Assembly: GCA_964393275.1 (NCBI GenBank)
Contig: CAYMTA010000123.1
Location: 1-8,762, forward strand
Direction of reading: 5' to 3'
DNA: 8,762 bases
From: SLRI01 sp964393275
GTDB lineage: Bacteria > Pseudomonadota > Alphaproteobacteria > Geminicoccales > Geminicoccaceae
How positions within the stretch are numbered: position 1 is the stretch's first letter; every line of letters begins with the position of its first letter. Under the pieces are notes generated by a model, which worked only from the letters and a program-made list of their open reading frames with translations, did not search any database and was not told where the DNA came from. The position numbers were made by a program, and so were the translations under genes. Below are positions 1 to 5,893 of the stretch, piece by piece.

Positions 1-347
1 AGATGCGCCGACTGGCCGGTCTCCTCGCTCAGCCGCTCCATCACCGGGATGGCGATCTCGGCGAGCTGGCGGGGCCGGGGCGTGCGCATGCCGAGCTCGA
101 AGAGCCGGTTGGTCAGGCGCAGCCGGTCGTCCGGGTCGCGCGCCAGATAGCCCCGCTCGACCAGGACGAAGACCATGCGGAAGATCTCGGCCTTGGAGCG
201 GCCGAGCCGCTCCGCGATCGTTCGGGTCGCGAGCGGAGAGGTGGCGGAAGCGAGCAGCTCGAGGATGTCGAGGCCCTTCTCCAGCGCCGGCGCCGCGTAG
301 CCCGGCCGCCGCTCCGTCCCCGCCCCTGCCGGCCCTTCGCCAGCCAT
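1..347 (-). CDS. IclR-family transcriptional regulator (N-terminal part, runs off the left edge)
   Basis: The reverse strand reads open from an ATG at 347 to the window edge, giving about 115 residues that begin MAGEGPAGAG. After a disordered, Gly/Ala/Arg-rich tail of about 16 residues comes a winged helix-turn-helix typical of IclR proteins (about residues 18-80). It contains LEKGLDILELLA, then IAERLGRSKAEIFRM as the HTH and ERGYLARDPDDRLRLT as the wing. The start of the linker helix to the ligand-binding domain follows (LAEIAIPVMERLSEETGQSAH). The effector-binding half lies outside the window. A GGAGGAG Shine-Dalgarno sits just upstream of the ATG. The gene is divergent from the ABC-transporter operon, and a perfect palindrome lies 25 bp upstream of its start. 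It is therefore probably the local, autoregulated regulator of that operon. Family assignment is firm; target and effector are inferred or unknown. Confidence 0.9.
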   Translation of the reverse strand, partial: MAGEGPAGAGTERRPGYAAPALEKGLDILELLASATSPLATRTIAERLGRSKAEIFRMVFVLVERGYLARDPDDRLRLTNRLFELGMRTPRPRQLAEIAIPVMERLSEETGQSAH

Positions 348-371
348 ATGGCTCCTCCACCGATCCTGGAT

Positions 372-387
372 GGTTCATATATGAACC
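372..387. promoter_or_regulatory. Perfect 16-bp palindrome, probable IclR-type operator
   Basis: GGTTCATATATGAACC is identical to its own reverse complement over all 16 bases and is an AT-rich island in very GC-rich DNA. IclR-family proteins typically bind palindromes of about this length between themselves and a divergent target. The site ends directly before a candidate -35 (388-393) of the rightward operon and lies 25 bp upstream of the leftward regulator's ATG. It could serve both autorepression and control of the transporter operon. The palindrome is seen directly; its function is inferred from position. Confidence 0.7.
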
Positions 388-417
388 TTGACCGCAAATA
401 CAGATCGGACCTAAGGT
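388..417 (+). promoter_or_regulatory. Candidate sigma-70-type promoter of the transporter operon
   Basis: TTGACC (388-393, 5 of 6 to TTGACA) is followed after 18 bp by TAAGGT (412-417), which keeps the T1, A2 and T6 bases of the -10 consensus. It abuts the palindrome at 372-387, and its -10 lies inside the inverted repeat at 407-419. The -10 is weak and the 18-bp spacing slightly long, so this is only a candidate. Confidence 0.35.
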
Positions 418-419
418 CC
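407..419. promoter_or_regulatory. Second inverted repeat in the divergent gap
   Basis: GGACCT and AGGTCC form two perfect 6-bp arms around a single A (centre 413). The site covers the candidate -10 of the operon and lies 35 bp (centre to centre about 33-34 bp, roughly three helical turns) from the upstream palindrome. It differs in sequence from that palindrome, so if it is an operator it may be for another protein. It could be chance. Confidence 0.35.
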
Positions 420-465
420 CACGCAAAATCGTCAAGGGCGCCGCGGCAGGGGAGGGCCGAGACGG

Positions 466-1128
466 GTGAGCTACACGTTCCAGTTCCGTGACGTGTTCGC
501 CTCCTGGGAGTTCATTCTCCAGGGTGTGGCGATGACGCTCTACCTCTCGGCCGTCACCATGGTCCTCGGCCTCGTCATCGGGGTCGCCTGCGCGGCGGGC
601 CGGCTCTACGGGCCGGGGCCGGTGCGTCTACTCGTCGGCTCGTATGTCGAATCGATCAGGAACACGCCGCTCCTGGTGCAGCTCTTCATCATCTTCTTCG
701 GCCTGCCGAGCATCGGCCTGCGCTTCGATGCGACCACCGCCGCCGTCGTCACGCTGACCATCAATCTCGGCGCCTATGCCACCGAGATCGTCCGCGCCGG
801 GCTGGAAGCAGTGCCCAAGGCGCAGGTCGAGGCCGGCCACTCGCTCGGCCTCTCCGGGCTGCAGGTGTTCCGCCACATCGTCCTCTTCCCGGCGCTTCGG
901 CTGATGTACCCGGCGCTGGCCAGCCAGTTCATCCTGCTCATGCTGGCGACCAGCATCACCTCGCAGATCGCAGTTCAGGACCTCTTCCACGTCGCCTCGA
1001 TCATCCAGTCGCGCACGTTTCGCGACTTCGAGGTCTACACCGTGATCGGCGTGCTCTACCTCCTCTTGGCCCTCGTCTTCCGGGGCGGCTTCGCCGTCCT
1101 CTACCAGCTCGTCTTCGCGCGACGATGA
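466..1128 (+). CDS. Polar amino acid ABC transporter permease (first)
   Basis: This 220-residue inner-membrane subunit belongs to the HisM/HisQ/GlnP-type family and forms a heterodimeric channel with the next gene's product. The GTG at 466 is chosen because AGGGGAGGG (448-456) precedes it at good spacing and because residues 1-22 carry the usual N-terminal helix before the conserved MTLYLS segment. The next in-frame ATG (532) would cut into that helix. Hydrophobic segments lie at about 20-45, 56-80, 88-105, 145-165 and 190-216. The cytoplasmic EAA loop that docks on the ATPase is at about 122-142 (EAGHSLGLSGLQVFRHIVLFP), and RNTPLLVQLF (65-74) is also typical. First gene of the operon; 13 bp separate it from the second permease. 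Solute specificity cannot be read from it. Confidence 0.93.
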   Translation: MSYTFQFRDVFASWEFILQGVAMTLYLSAVTMVLGLVIGVACAAGRLYGPGPVRLLVGSYVESIRNTPLLVQLFIIFFGLPSIGLRFDATTAAVVTLTINLGAYATEIVRAGLEAVPKAQVEAGHSLGLSGLQVFRHIVLFPALRLMYPALASQFILLMLATSITSQIAVQDLFHVASIIQSRTFRDFEVYTVIGVLYLLLALVFRGGFAVLYQLVFARR

Positions 1129-1141
1129 CCGGAAGCCCGCC

Positions 1142-1792
1142 ATGATCCGGGAATTCGGCTGGATCGACGTGCTCTACCTCGTCTTCGCGATGCGCTGGAC
1201 GCTGGCGCTGACCGCCACCGCCTTCGTCGGCGGCGGGCTGATCGGGCTCCTTATGGCGGTGCTTCGGGTCTCGCGCGTCTGGCCGCTCCAGGCGATCGCC
1301 GTCCTCTACGTCCAGGCCATCCAGGGAACGCCGCTTCTCGTCCTGCTCTTCGTCTTCTTCTTCGGGCTCTCGATCGTGGGATTGCCGGTCCTGCCCTGGA
1401 TCGCCGCCGCCCTCGCCTTCTCGATCTATGCGGGCGCCTTCCTCGGCGAGATCTGGCGAGGTGCGCTCGACGCCATCCCGAAGACGCAGTGGGAGGCCGG
1501 CGCCGCGCTCGGGCTCGGCTTCGGCGAGCAGCTTCGCCACATCATCGTGCCGCAGGCTGTCCGCATCGCCATCCCGCCGACCGTGGGCTTCCTCGTCCAG
1601 CTCATCAAGAACACCTCGCTCGCCGCCACCATCGGCTTCGTCGAGCTGACCCGCGAGGGCCAGCTCACCACGGCCTCGACCTTCCAGCCCTTCGCCGTGT
1701 ACCTGACGGTGGCCTTCCTCTATTTCTGCACCTGCTTCCCCTTGACCCAGTGGAGCCGGCACCTCGAGCGGAGAACCCATGGCCCTGCTTGA
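1142..1792 (+). CDS. Polar amino acid ABC transporter permease (second)
   Basis: This 216-residue partner permease is in the same family as the upstream gene, matching the two-permease design of His/Gln/ectoine-type importers. GGAAG (1131-1135) precedes the ATG by 6 bases. Visible family marks are QGTPLLVLLFVFFF (61-74), the EAA loop at about 118-138 (EAGAALGLGFGEQLRHIIVP) and the highly conserved KNTSLAATIGFVELT (156-170), which the first permease lacks in this form. Hydrophobic helices lie at about 20-45, 52-78, 85-104, 142-157 and 184-202. Its last 14 bases overlap the ATPase start, so translation is probably coupled. Confidence 0.94.
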   Translation: MIREFGWIDVLYLVFAMRWTLALTATAFVGGGLIGLLMAVLRVSRVWPLQAIAVLYVQAIQGTPLLVLLFVFFFGLSIVGLPVLPWIAAALAFSIYAGAFLGEIWRGALDAIPKTQWEAGAALGLGFGEQLRHIIVPQAVRIAIPPTVGFLVQLIKNTSLAATIGFVELTREGQLTTASTFQPFAVYLTVAFLYFCTCFPLTQWSRHLERRTHGPA

Positions 1793-2510
1793 GATCGATC
1801 GGATCACCAAGCGCTTCGGCACCAACACGGTGCTGGACGACGTCTCGCTCAACGTCGAAGCCGGCGAGATCATCGCCGTGATCGGCCGCTCGGGCTCGGG
1901 CAAGAGCACCATGCTCCGCTGCATCAACGGCCTCGAGCCGATCCAGGGTGGACGGATCACCGTCGACGGCATGCGGGTCAACGACAAGGCCACCGACCTC
2001 AGGAAGCTCCGCCAGCAGGTCGGCATCGTCTTTCAGAGCTACAACCTCTTTCCTCATCTCTCGGTCGAGCGGAACATCACCTTGGCGCCGACCCTGACCA
2101 AGGGCCTCGCCGAGGCCGAAGCGCGCGAGATCGCAAGGCAGGTGCTGCAGCGGGTCGGCCTCGAGGAGAAGCTCGACGCCTACCCGGACCAGCTCTCGGG
2201 CGGCCAGCAGCAGCGCGTCGCCATCGCCCGCTCGCTCGCCATGCAGCCCAAGCTCATGCTGTTCGACGAGATCACCTCGGCGCTCGACCCGGAGCTGACC
2301 GGCGAGGTTTTGAAGGTGCTCGAGGACATGGCGAGAAGCGGCATGACGATGATCCTGGTCACCCACGAGATGGGCTTCGCCCGCCGCTTCGGCTCGCGCC
2401 TCGTCTTCATGCACGAGGGGCGTGTCTGGGAGGAGGGGCCGGCCGCCTCGACCCTGGCGGCGCCCCGGACCAACGAGCTCGAAACCTTCCTCGGTGCGGT
2501 CCTGCACTGA
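1779..2510 (+). CDS. Polar amino acid ABC transporter ATP-binding protein
   Basis: This 243-residue cytoplasmic ATPase powers the importer. All nucleotide-binding motifs are present: Walker A GRSGSGKST (36-44), Q-loop Q86 in VFQSYNLFPH, signature LSGGQQQR (139-146), Walker B LMLFDE (159-164), D-loop SALD (167-170) and H-loop H196 (LVTHE). The common FDEPTSALDP reads FDEITSALDP here, an Ile after the catalytic Glu; similar variants occur in the family, so activity is expected. The start overlaps the preceding permease by 14 bp, with GGAG at 1770-1773 inside that gene. It belongs to the GlnQ/HisP group by length and the FQSYNLFPHLSV motif. A 22-bp gap leads to the binding-protein gene. Confidence 0.96.
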   Translation: MALLEIDRITKRFGTNTVLDDVSLNVEAGEIIAVIGRSGSGKSTMLRCINGLEPIQGGRITVDGMRVNDKATDLRKLRQQVGIVFQSYNLFPHLSVERNITLAPTLTKGLAEAEAREIARQVLQRVGLEEKLDAYPDQLSGGQQQRVAIARSLAMQPKLMLFDEITSALDPELTGEVLKVLEDMARSGMTMILVTHEMGFARRFGSRLVFMHEGRVWEEGPAASTLAAPRTNELETFLGAVLH

Positions 2511-2532
2511 GCCAACGGGAGAGGAGACGACC

Positions 2533-3327
2533 ATGAGAACCCTGCTCGCCACCGTCACCGCCGCCGTCACGGCGGGCGCCATCGGCCTCTTTGCCGCCAC
2601 GCCGGCCACGGCCAACACGTTCGAGGAGATCCTCGAATCCGGCGTCGTCCGCATCGGCGTGCCGCTGGACGTGCCGCCCTTCGGCTATCAGGACGCCGAC
2701 CGCAACCCGGTGGGCTTCGACGTCGAGCTGGCGCAGATGATCGGCAAGGCCCTCGGCGTCGAGGTCGAGCTGCAGCAGATCACCGGTGCCAATCGCATCC
2801 CGTTCCTGCTCACCGACAAGGTCGACCTCGTCATCGCGGTGATGGGCCTGTCGCCGGAGCGCGCCAAGCAGATCATGTTCTCGGCCCCCTACGCCAACAC
2901 CTTCCTCGCGGTCTACGGCCCGGCCTCGGCCAACGTCTCGGGCCCGGACGAGTTCGGCGATCTGAAGGTGGCGGCCGCCAAGGGCACCACCCAGGAGATG
3001 ACGCTCTCGGAGCAGAACCCCAAGGCGGACATCATGCGCACCGAGGACGATGCGACGGCGGCCGCGGCCTATCTCTCGGGCCAGGCCGATCTCTTCGCCA
3101 CCAACAGCATCGTCGCCCAGGCGCTGGCCGAGCAGAACCCGAACGCCGAGTTCGACCGCAAGTTCGTCATCCGCCGGAGCCCGGCGCATATCGGCGTCGC
3201 CATGGGCGAGTTCGAGCTTCTGCAGTGGGTCAACTCGTTCATCTTCTACAGCACGATGAACGGCGACCTCGAGCGCCTGCACGAGACCTATCTCGGCATC
3301 CCGATGGACCCGCTTCCTACCCTTTGA
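2533..3327 (+). CDS. Periplasmic amino acid-binding protein of the ABC importer (SBP_bac_3)
   Basis: This 264-residue secreted solute-binding protein captures the substrate and delivers it to the permease pair. ATG 2533 is chosen over an upstream in-frame ATG at 2422. It has GAGAGGAG at 2518-2525 and begins a clean Sec signal peptide (MRTLLATV..., hydrophobic core 4-22, likely cut after ATA at residue 27); the longer start would add an Arg/Pro-rich leader inside the ATPase gene. Family marks are VRIGVPLDVPPFGYQD (39-54), GFDVELAQMIGKALG (61-75), the LSPERAKQIMFSAPY region (106-120) with R110 aligning with the carboxylate-binding Arg of HisJ-type proteins, KGTTQE (150-155), and TEDDATAAAAYLSGQADL (170-187). 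The ligand is not determinable by eye; the downstream enzymes suggest an N-acylated or cyclised amino acid. Confidence 0.94.
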   Translation: MRTLLATVTAAVTAGAIGLFAATPATANTFEEILESGVVRIGVPLDVPPFGYQDADRNPVGFDVELAQMIGKALGVEVELQQITGANRIPFLLTDKVDLVIAVMGLSPERAKQIMFSAPYANTFLAVYGPASANVSGPDEFGDLKVAAAKGTTQEMTLSEQNPKADIMRTEDDATAAAAYLSGQADLFATNSIVAQALAEQNPNAEFDRKFVIRRSPAHIGVAMGEFELLQWVNSFIFYSTMNGDLERLHETYLGIPMDPLPTL

Positions 3328-3337
3328 ACCCAGGCCT

Positions 3338-3364
3338 CCCGGGCGGCGGGACACGCCGCCCGGG
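3338..3364 (+). other. Strong GC hairpin after the binding-protein gene
   Basis: CCCGGGCGGCG (3338-3348) and CGCCGCCCGGG (3354-3364) pair perfectly over 11 bp around a GGACA loop. The stem begins 10 bases after the binding-protein stop and ends 18 bases before the deacylase ATG. No T-run follows, so it is not a standard intrinsic terminator. Hairpins in this position after binding-protein genes are known to protect the upstream mRNA and raise its level over downstream genes; that role is inferred here. Confidence 0.6.
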
Positions 3365-3382
3365 GCTCGCGGAGACGACAAC

Positions 3383-4414
3383 ATGGGCCACAAGGCCACC
3401 GTCCGCCCTTCCACCGCCTTCCTCACGGTCGACCTCGACAAGGCCGGCAAGCAGGTGGGCTTCCTCATGATCCCGCACTCGCCGCATGACGACGCCTGGG
3501 GTGTGACGCGCGTGCCGATCGCGGTGATCAGGAACGGCGCGGGCCCGACCGTCATCCTGGAAGGCGGCAATCACGGCGACGAGTACGAGGGGCCGATCAC
3601 CATCGGCGAGCTGATCCGCGAGCTCGATCCGGCCGAGGTCCAGGGCCGGCTGATCCTGATGCCCGCCAACAACGTGCACGCCGTCATCGCCGGCACGCGC
3701 ACCTCGCCGGTCGACGGGCTGAACTTCAACCGCACCTTCCCGGGCGATCCGCGGGGCACCATCACCCAGCAGATCACCGCCTTCATCAGCGACCATCTCT
3801 ATCCCGTGGCCGACGCCTTCCTCGACCTCCATTCCGGCGGCTCGTCGCTCGACATCCTGCCGTCGGCGATCATCGAGCCGACCGAGGACGCCGATCTCCG
3901 TCGCCGCAACATCGCCGCCGTCCAGGCCTTCGATGCGCCCATGACGGTGGTCATCAGCAATCTCGGCGAATCGCGCACCGCCACCGCCGCCGCCTGCCAG
4001 GCGGGGCTGGTCACCGTCGGCACCGAGATGGCCGGCGGCGGCACGGTCTCGCTCGACGCCCTCGACGTCTGCCGCCGGGGGGTCAGGAACGTGCTGGTCC
4101 ATCTGGGCGTGCTGGACGAGAAGCACAAAAGCCCGGCAAGGGGCGATGGCAGGATTCTCGAGCTGCCGGGCACCAGGGCCTATGTCTTCGCCACCATGGA
4201 CGGCATCTTCGAGCCCTTACACGCGAATGGCACGACAGTCCGGGAAGGCCAGCCCGCCGGCCGCATCCACTGCACCTGGGACGCGACCCGCGAGCCCGAG
4301 ACGGTCCACTACCAGAGCGACGGCATCCTCTACGGCCGCCGCCAGCCGGGCCGCGTCAGGCCCGGCAATTGCTGCCTCGTGATCGCCACCGAGTATGAAG
4401 GCCCCATCGCATGA
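3383..4414 (+). CDS. Zn-dependent N-acyl amino acid deacylase (AstE/AspA, DoeB/EutE-like)
   Basis: This 343-residue cytoplasmic metal hydrolase belongs to the succinylglutamate desuccinylase/aspartoacylase family (M14-like fold), which removes N-acyl groups from amino acids. Zinc ligands are H64 and E67 in GGNHGDEYEG (61-70) and H150 in DLHSGG (149-153). NFNRTFPG (114-121) carries the Asn/Arg substrate-carboxylate motif, and E215 in GTEMAGGG is the likely catalytic Glu. A C-terminal beta-rich domain spans about 255-343. Length and the GGNHGDEYEGP motif resemble DoeB/EutE, the N-alpha-acetyl-diaminobutyrate deacetylase of ectoine breakdown, more than the arginine-pathway AstE. That subgroup call is from memory of motifs and is tentative. 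GGAG lies upstream of the ATG, and the stop overlaps the next start in ATGA (4411-4414). Confidence 0.85.
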   Translation: MGHKATVRPSTAFLTVDLDKAGKQVGFLMIPHSPHDDAWGVTRVPIAVIRNGAGPTVILEGGNHGDEYEGPITIGELIRELDPAEVQGRLILMPANNVHAVIAGTRTSPVDGLNFNRTFPGDPRGTITQQITAFISDHLYPVADAFLDLHSGGSSLDILPSAIIEPTEDADLRRRNIAAVQAFDAPMTVVISNLGESRTATAAACQAGLVTVGTEMAGGGTVSLDALDVCRRGVRNVLVHLGVLDEKHKSPARGDGRILELPGTRAYVFATMDGIFEPLHANGTTVREGQPAGRIHCTWDATREPETVHYQSDGILYGRRQPGRVRPGNCCLVIATEYEGPIA

Positions 4415-5352
4415 TCGACATCGCCGACATCGAGGCGGCAAGGGCGCGCATCGAGGACAGGGTGCGCCGCACGCCCGTGATGGCGCTCGGCCAGCTCAAG
4501 GACCCGCCGCCGACCAGGGCCCGGGTCACGCTCAAGCTCGAATGCCTGCAGGTGACCGGCTCGTTCAAGGCGAGAGGTGCGATGAACCGCCTGCTCGGCA
4601 TGGCGGGCGGCCCTCCCGAGGCCGGCATCGTCACGGCGTCGGGCGGCAATCACGGCCTCGCCGTGGCGCGCACCGCCTACGCCGCAGGGGTGCCGGCCAC
4701 CATCTTCGTGCCTTCCGGCGTGTCGCCGGAGAAGGTCACGAAGATGCGCGCCTGGAACGCGAAGGTGGAGGTGGTGGGCGACGTCTGGGACCGCTCCAAC
4801 GAGGCGGCGCTGGCGCTCAGCGAGAAAAGCGGTGCGGTCTATTTCCACCCCTTCGCCGATCCCCTGGTGGTCGCGGGGCAAGGCACGCTCGGGCTCGAGA
4901 TCCTGGACCAGCTTCCCGATATCGACGCCATCCTGATCGCCATCGGCGGCGGCGGGCTGATCGCCGGCATGTCGACCGCCATCCGTGCCAAGAAGCCCGA
5001 CGTGCGGATCATCGGCATCGAGCCCGAGGGCTCGCCGACGCTGAAAGCCTGCGTCGATGCCGGCGAGGTCGTGACCCTGCCAGCCGTCACCACCCGTGTC
5101 CCCACCATGGCCTGCGCCCGCACCGATCCCCGCATCTACGACATCGTCCGGGAGAAGGTGGACGAGTTCGTCCTGGTCAGCGATACCTCCATGGCCGACG
5201 CGGCCCGCTGGCTCTGGTTCGAGCAGGGCATCGCCGCCGACCTCTCCGGCGCCGCCTCGCTCGCAGCACTCCGCCAGGGCATCCCCTCCCTCGCCGGTGC
5301 GAAGCACATCTGCGCCCTCGTCTGCGGCGCCGGCCCCGATGGCACCGTTTGA
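4411..5352 (+). CDS. PLP-dependent threonine/serine dehydratase-like enzyme
   Basis: This 313-residue fold-type II PLP enzyme is close in size to catabolic threonine dehydratase or EutB and has no ACT regulatory domain. K53 in TGSFKARGA (49-57) is the Schiff-base lysine. SGGNHG (77-82) contacts the substrate carboxylate, and GGGGLIAG (179-186) binds the PLP phosphate. FEQGIAADLSGAASLAAL (270-287) is the usual C-terminal helix region. The pyridine-nitrogen site reads VCGAGPDG (304-311), with C305 where Ser/Thr is common. Expected chemistry is alpha,beta-elimination of an amino or hydroxy group, giving a 2-oxoacid through an enamine. It overlaps the deacylase by 4 bp, so it probably acts on the deacylated product. 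It does not look like a close copy of hydroxyectoine EutB as I remember it, so the substrate is left open. Confidence 0.88.
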   Translation: MIDIADIEAARARIEDRVRRTPVMALGQLKDPPPTRARVTLKLECLQVTGSFKARGAMNRLLGMAGGPPEAGIVTASGGNHGLAVARTAYAAGVPATIFVPSGVSPEKVTKMRAWNAKVEVVGDVWDRSNEAALALSEKSGAVYFHPFADPLVVAGQGTLGLEILDQLPDIDAILIAIGGGGLIAGMSTAIRAKKPDVRIIGIEPEGSPTLKACVDAGEVVTLPAVTTRVPTMACARTDPRIYDIVREKVDEFVLVSDTSMADAARWLWFEQGIAADLSGAASLAALRQGIPSLAGAKHICALVCGAGPDGTV

Positions 5353-5381
5353 GCTTTCACCCAAGGAAGGAAATACGAACC

Positions 5382-5726
5382 ATGACCAAGCGCCTGAAGC
5401 CCGGTCCCCGCATGAGCCAGGCCGTCATCCACGGCGACACCGTCTATCTGGCGGGCCAGGTGGCCGACGATTTCGATTCGAGCCTCGAGCAGCAGACACG
5501 TGAGGTCCTGGCCAAGATCGACGGGCTCCTGAAGGAGGCCGGCAGCAGCCGCGACAAGATCCTGGCGGTCACCGTCTATCTCTCGAACATCGCCGACTTC
5601 GCCGCCATGAACGCCGTCTACGACGCCTGGGTCGACAAGGCGAACCCGCCGACCCGCGCCTGCCTCGAGACCCGCCTCGCCGATCCGCGTCTCCGGGTCG
5701 AGATCGTCGCCATCGCGGCGACCTGA
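5382..5726 (+). CDS. RidA-family (YjgF/YER057c/UK114) enamine/imine deaminase
   Basis: This 114-residue protein has the length of a single Rid subunit (homotrimer in the family). RidA hydrolyses 2-aminoacrylate and related enamines/imines released by PLP dehydratases, protecting other PLP enzymes. R92 in NPPTRACLETRLADP aligns with the imine-contacting Arg105 of E. coli RidA, and E107 in VEIVAIAAT with its Glu120. VYLAGQVADD (21-30) and VTVYLSNIADFAAMNAVYDAW (63-83) are typical. ATG 5382 has AAGGAAGG (5363-5370) upstream; a longer in-frame reading from 4395 is an out-of-frame shadow of the dehydratase. It lies 29 bp after the dehydratase gene and is the last operon gene, so it probably clears that enzyme's enamine product. 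Confidence 0.92.
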   Translation: MTKRLKPGPRMSQAVIHGDTVYLAGQVADDFDSSLEQQTREVLAKIDGLLKEAGSSRDKILAVTVYLSNIADFAAMNAVYDAWVDKANPPTRACLETRLADPRLRVEIVAIAAT

Positions 5727-5743
5727 GGGTACGCCGCCCGATC

Positions 5744-5811
5744 GTCACCGAGTGACAAGAGCGCCCGCCGCGCGGATGCTCGTCCCATGACGAGACCCGT
5801 CGGCGGCGCGC
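5744..5811. other. Structured convergent intergenic region
   Basis: Between the RidA stop and the convergent M24 gene I see no coding sequence but several inverted repeats. GTCAC/GTGAC form a 5-bp stem with a 3-base loop (5744-5756). A larger stem pairs 5761-5770 with 5801-5811 (10 bp with one bulged C). Inside it CTCGT (5779-5783) pairs with ACGAG (5790-5794). No T-run follows on the plus strand. It may end operon transcription in a factor-dependent way or act as a 3' stabiliser; neither is shown. Confidence 0.35.
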
Positions 5812-5857
5812 CCGCCACGCCATAGCCAGACGACGAATGCCGGCTACGGCCTGCACC

Positions 5858-5874
5858 AGAAAAGCGCAGCGCTC
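5858..5874 (-). terminator. Weak candidate intrinsic terminator of the M24 gene
   Basis: Reading leftward, 20 bases past the M24 stop, GAGCG-CTG-CGCT folds as a short stem (4 bp plus one G-T pair, 3-base loop), followed directly by TTTTCT (partly within the stem). The stem is short for a terminator, but the position and T-run fit. Confidence 0.3.
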
Positions 5875-5893
5875 AACTACCGAAGCCAGCCGC

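Noticed and set aside
113..397. A 94-codon minus-strand frame in the regulator region
   Set aside because: It is out of frame with the IclR reading, which has the HTH motif and a good Shine-Dalgarno, and its sequence is Arg/Ser-rich without a domain.
2422..2532. Upstream in-frame start for the binding protein
   Set aside because: It would place an Arg/Pro-rich 37-residue leader before a perfect signal peptide and lies inside the ATPase gene; ATG 2533 has the Shine-Dalgarno.
1001..4126. Long minus-strand open frames antisense to the transporter and deacylase genes (for example 1001-2026, 1665-2654, 2407-3570 and 3317-4126)
   Set aside because: All are shadows of well-supported plus-strand genes and show no recognisable domain.
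4395..5726. A 443-codon plus-strand reading that seems to fuse a long N-terminal part to RidA
   Set aside because: The first part is the dehydratase gene read out of frame and is Arg/His/Gly-rich. RidA has its own Shine-Dalgarno and ATG at 5382, giving the normal family length.
466..5726. Naming the operon ehuABCD-eutBE outright
   Set aside because: Gene order, regulator and the absence of eutA/eutC/doeC/doeD do not fit, and the dehydratase does not resemble hydroxyectoine EutB closely as remembered. Substrate specificity cannot be read by eye.
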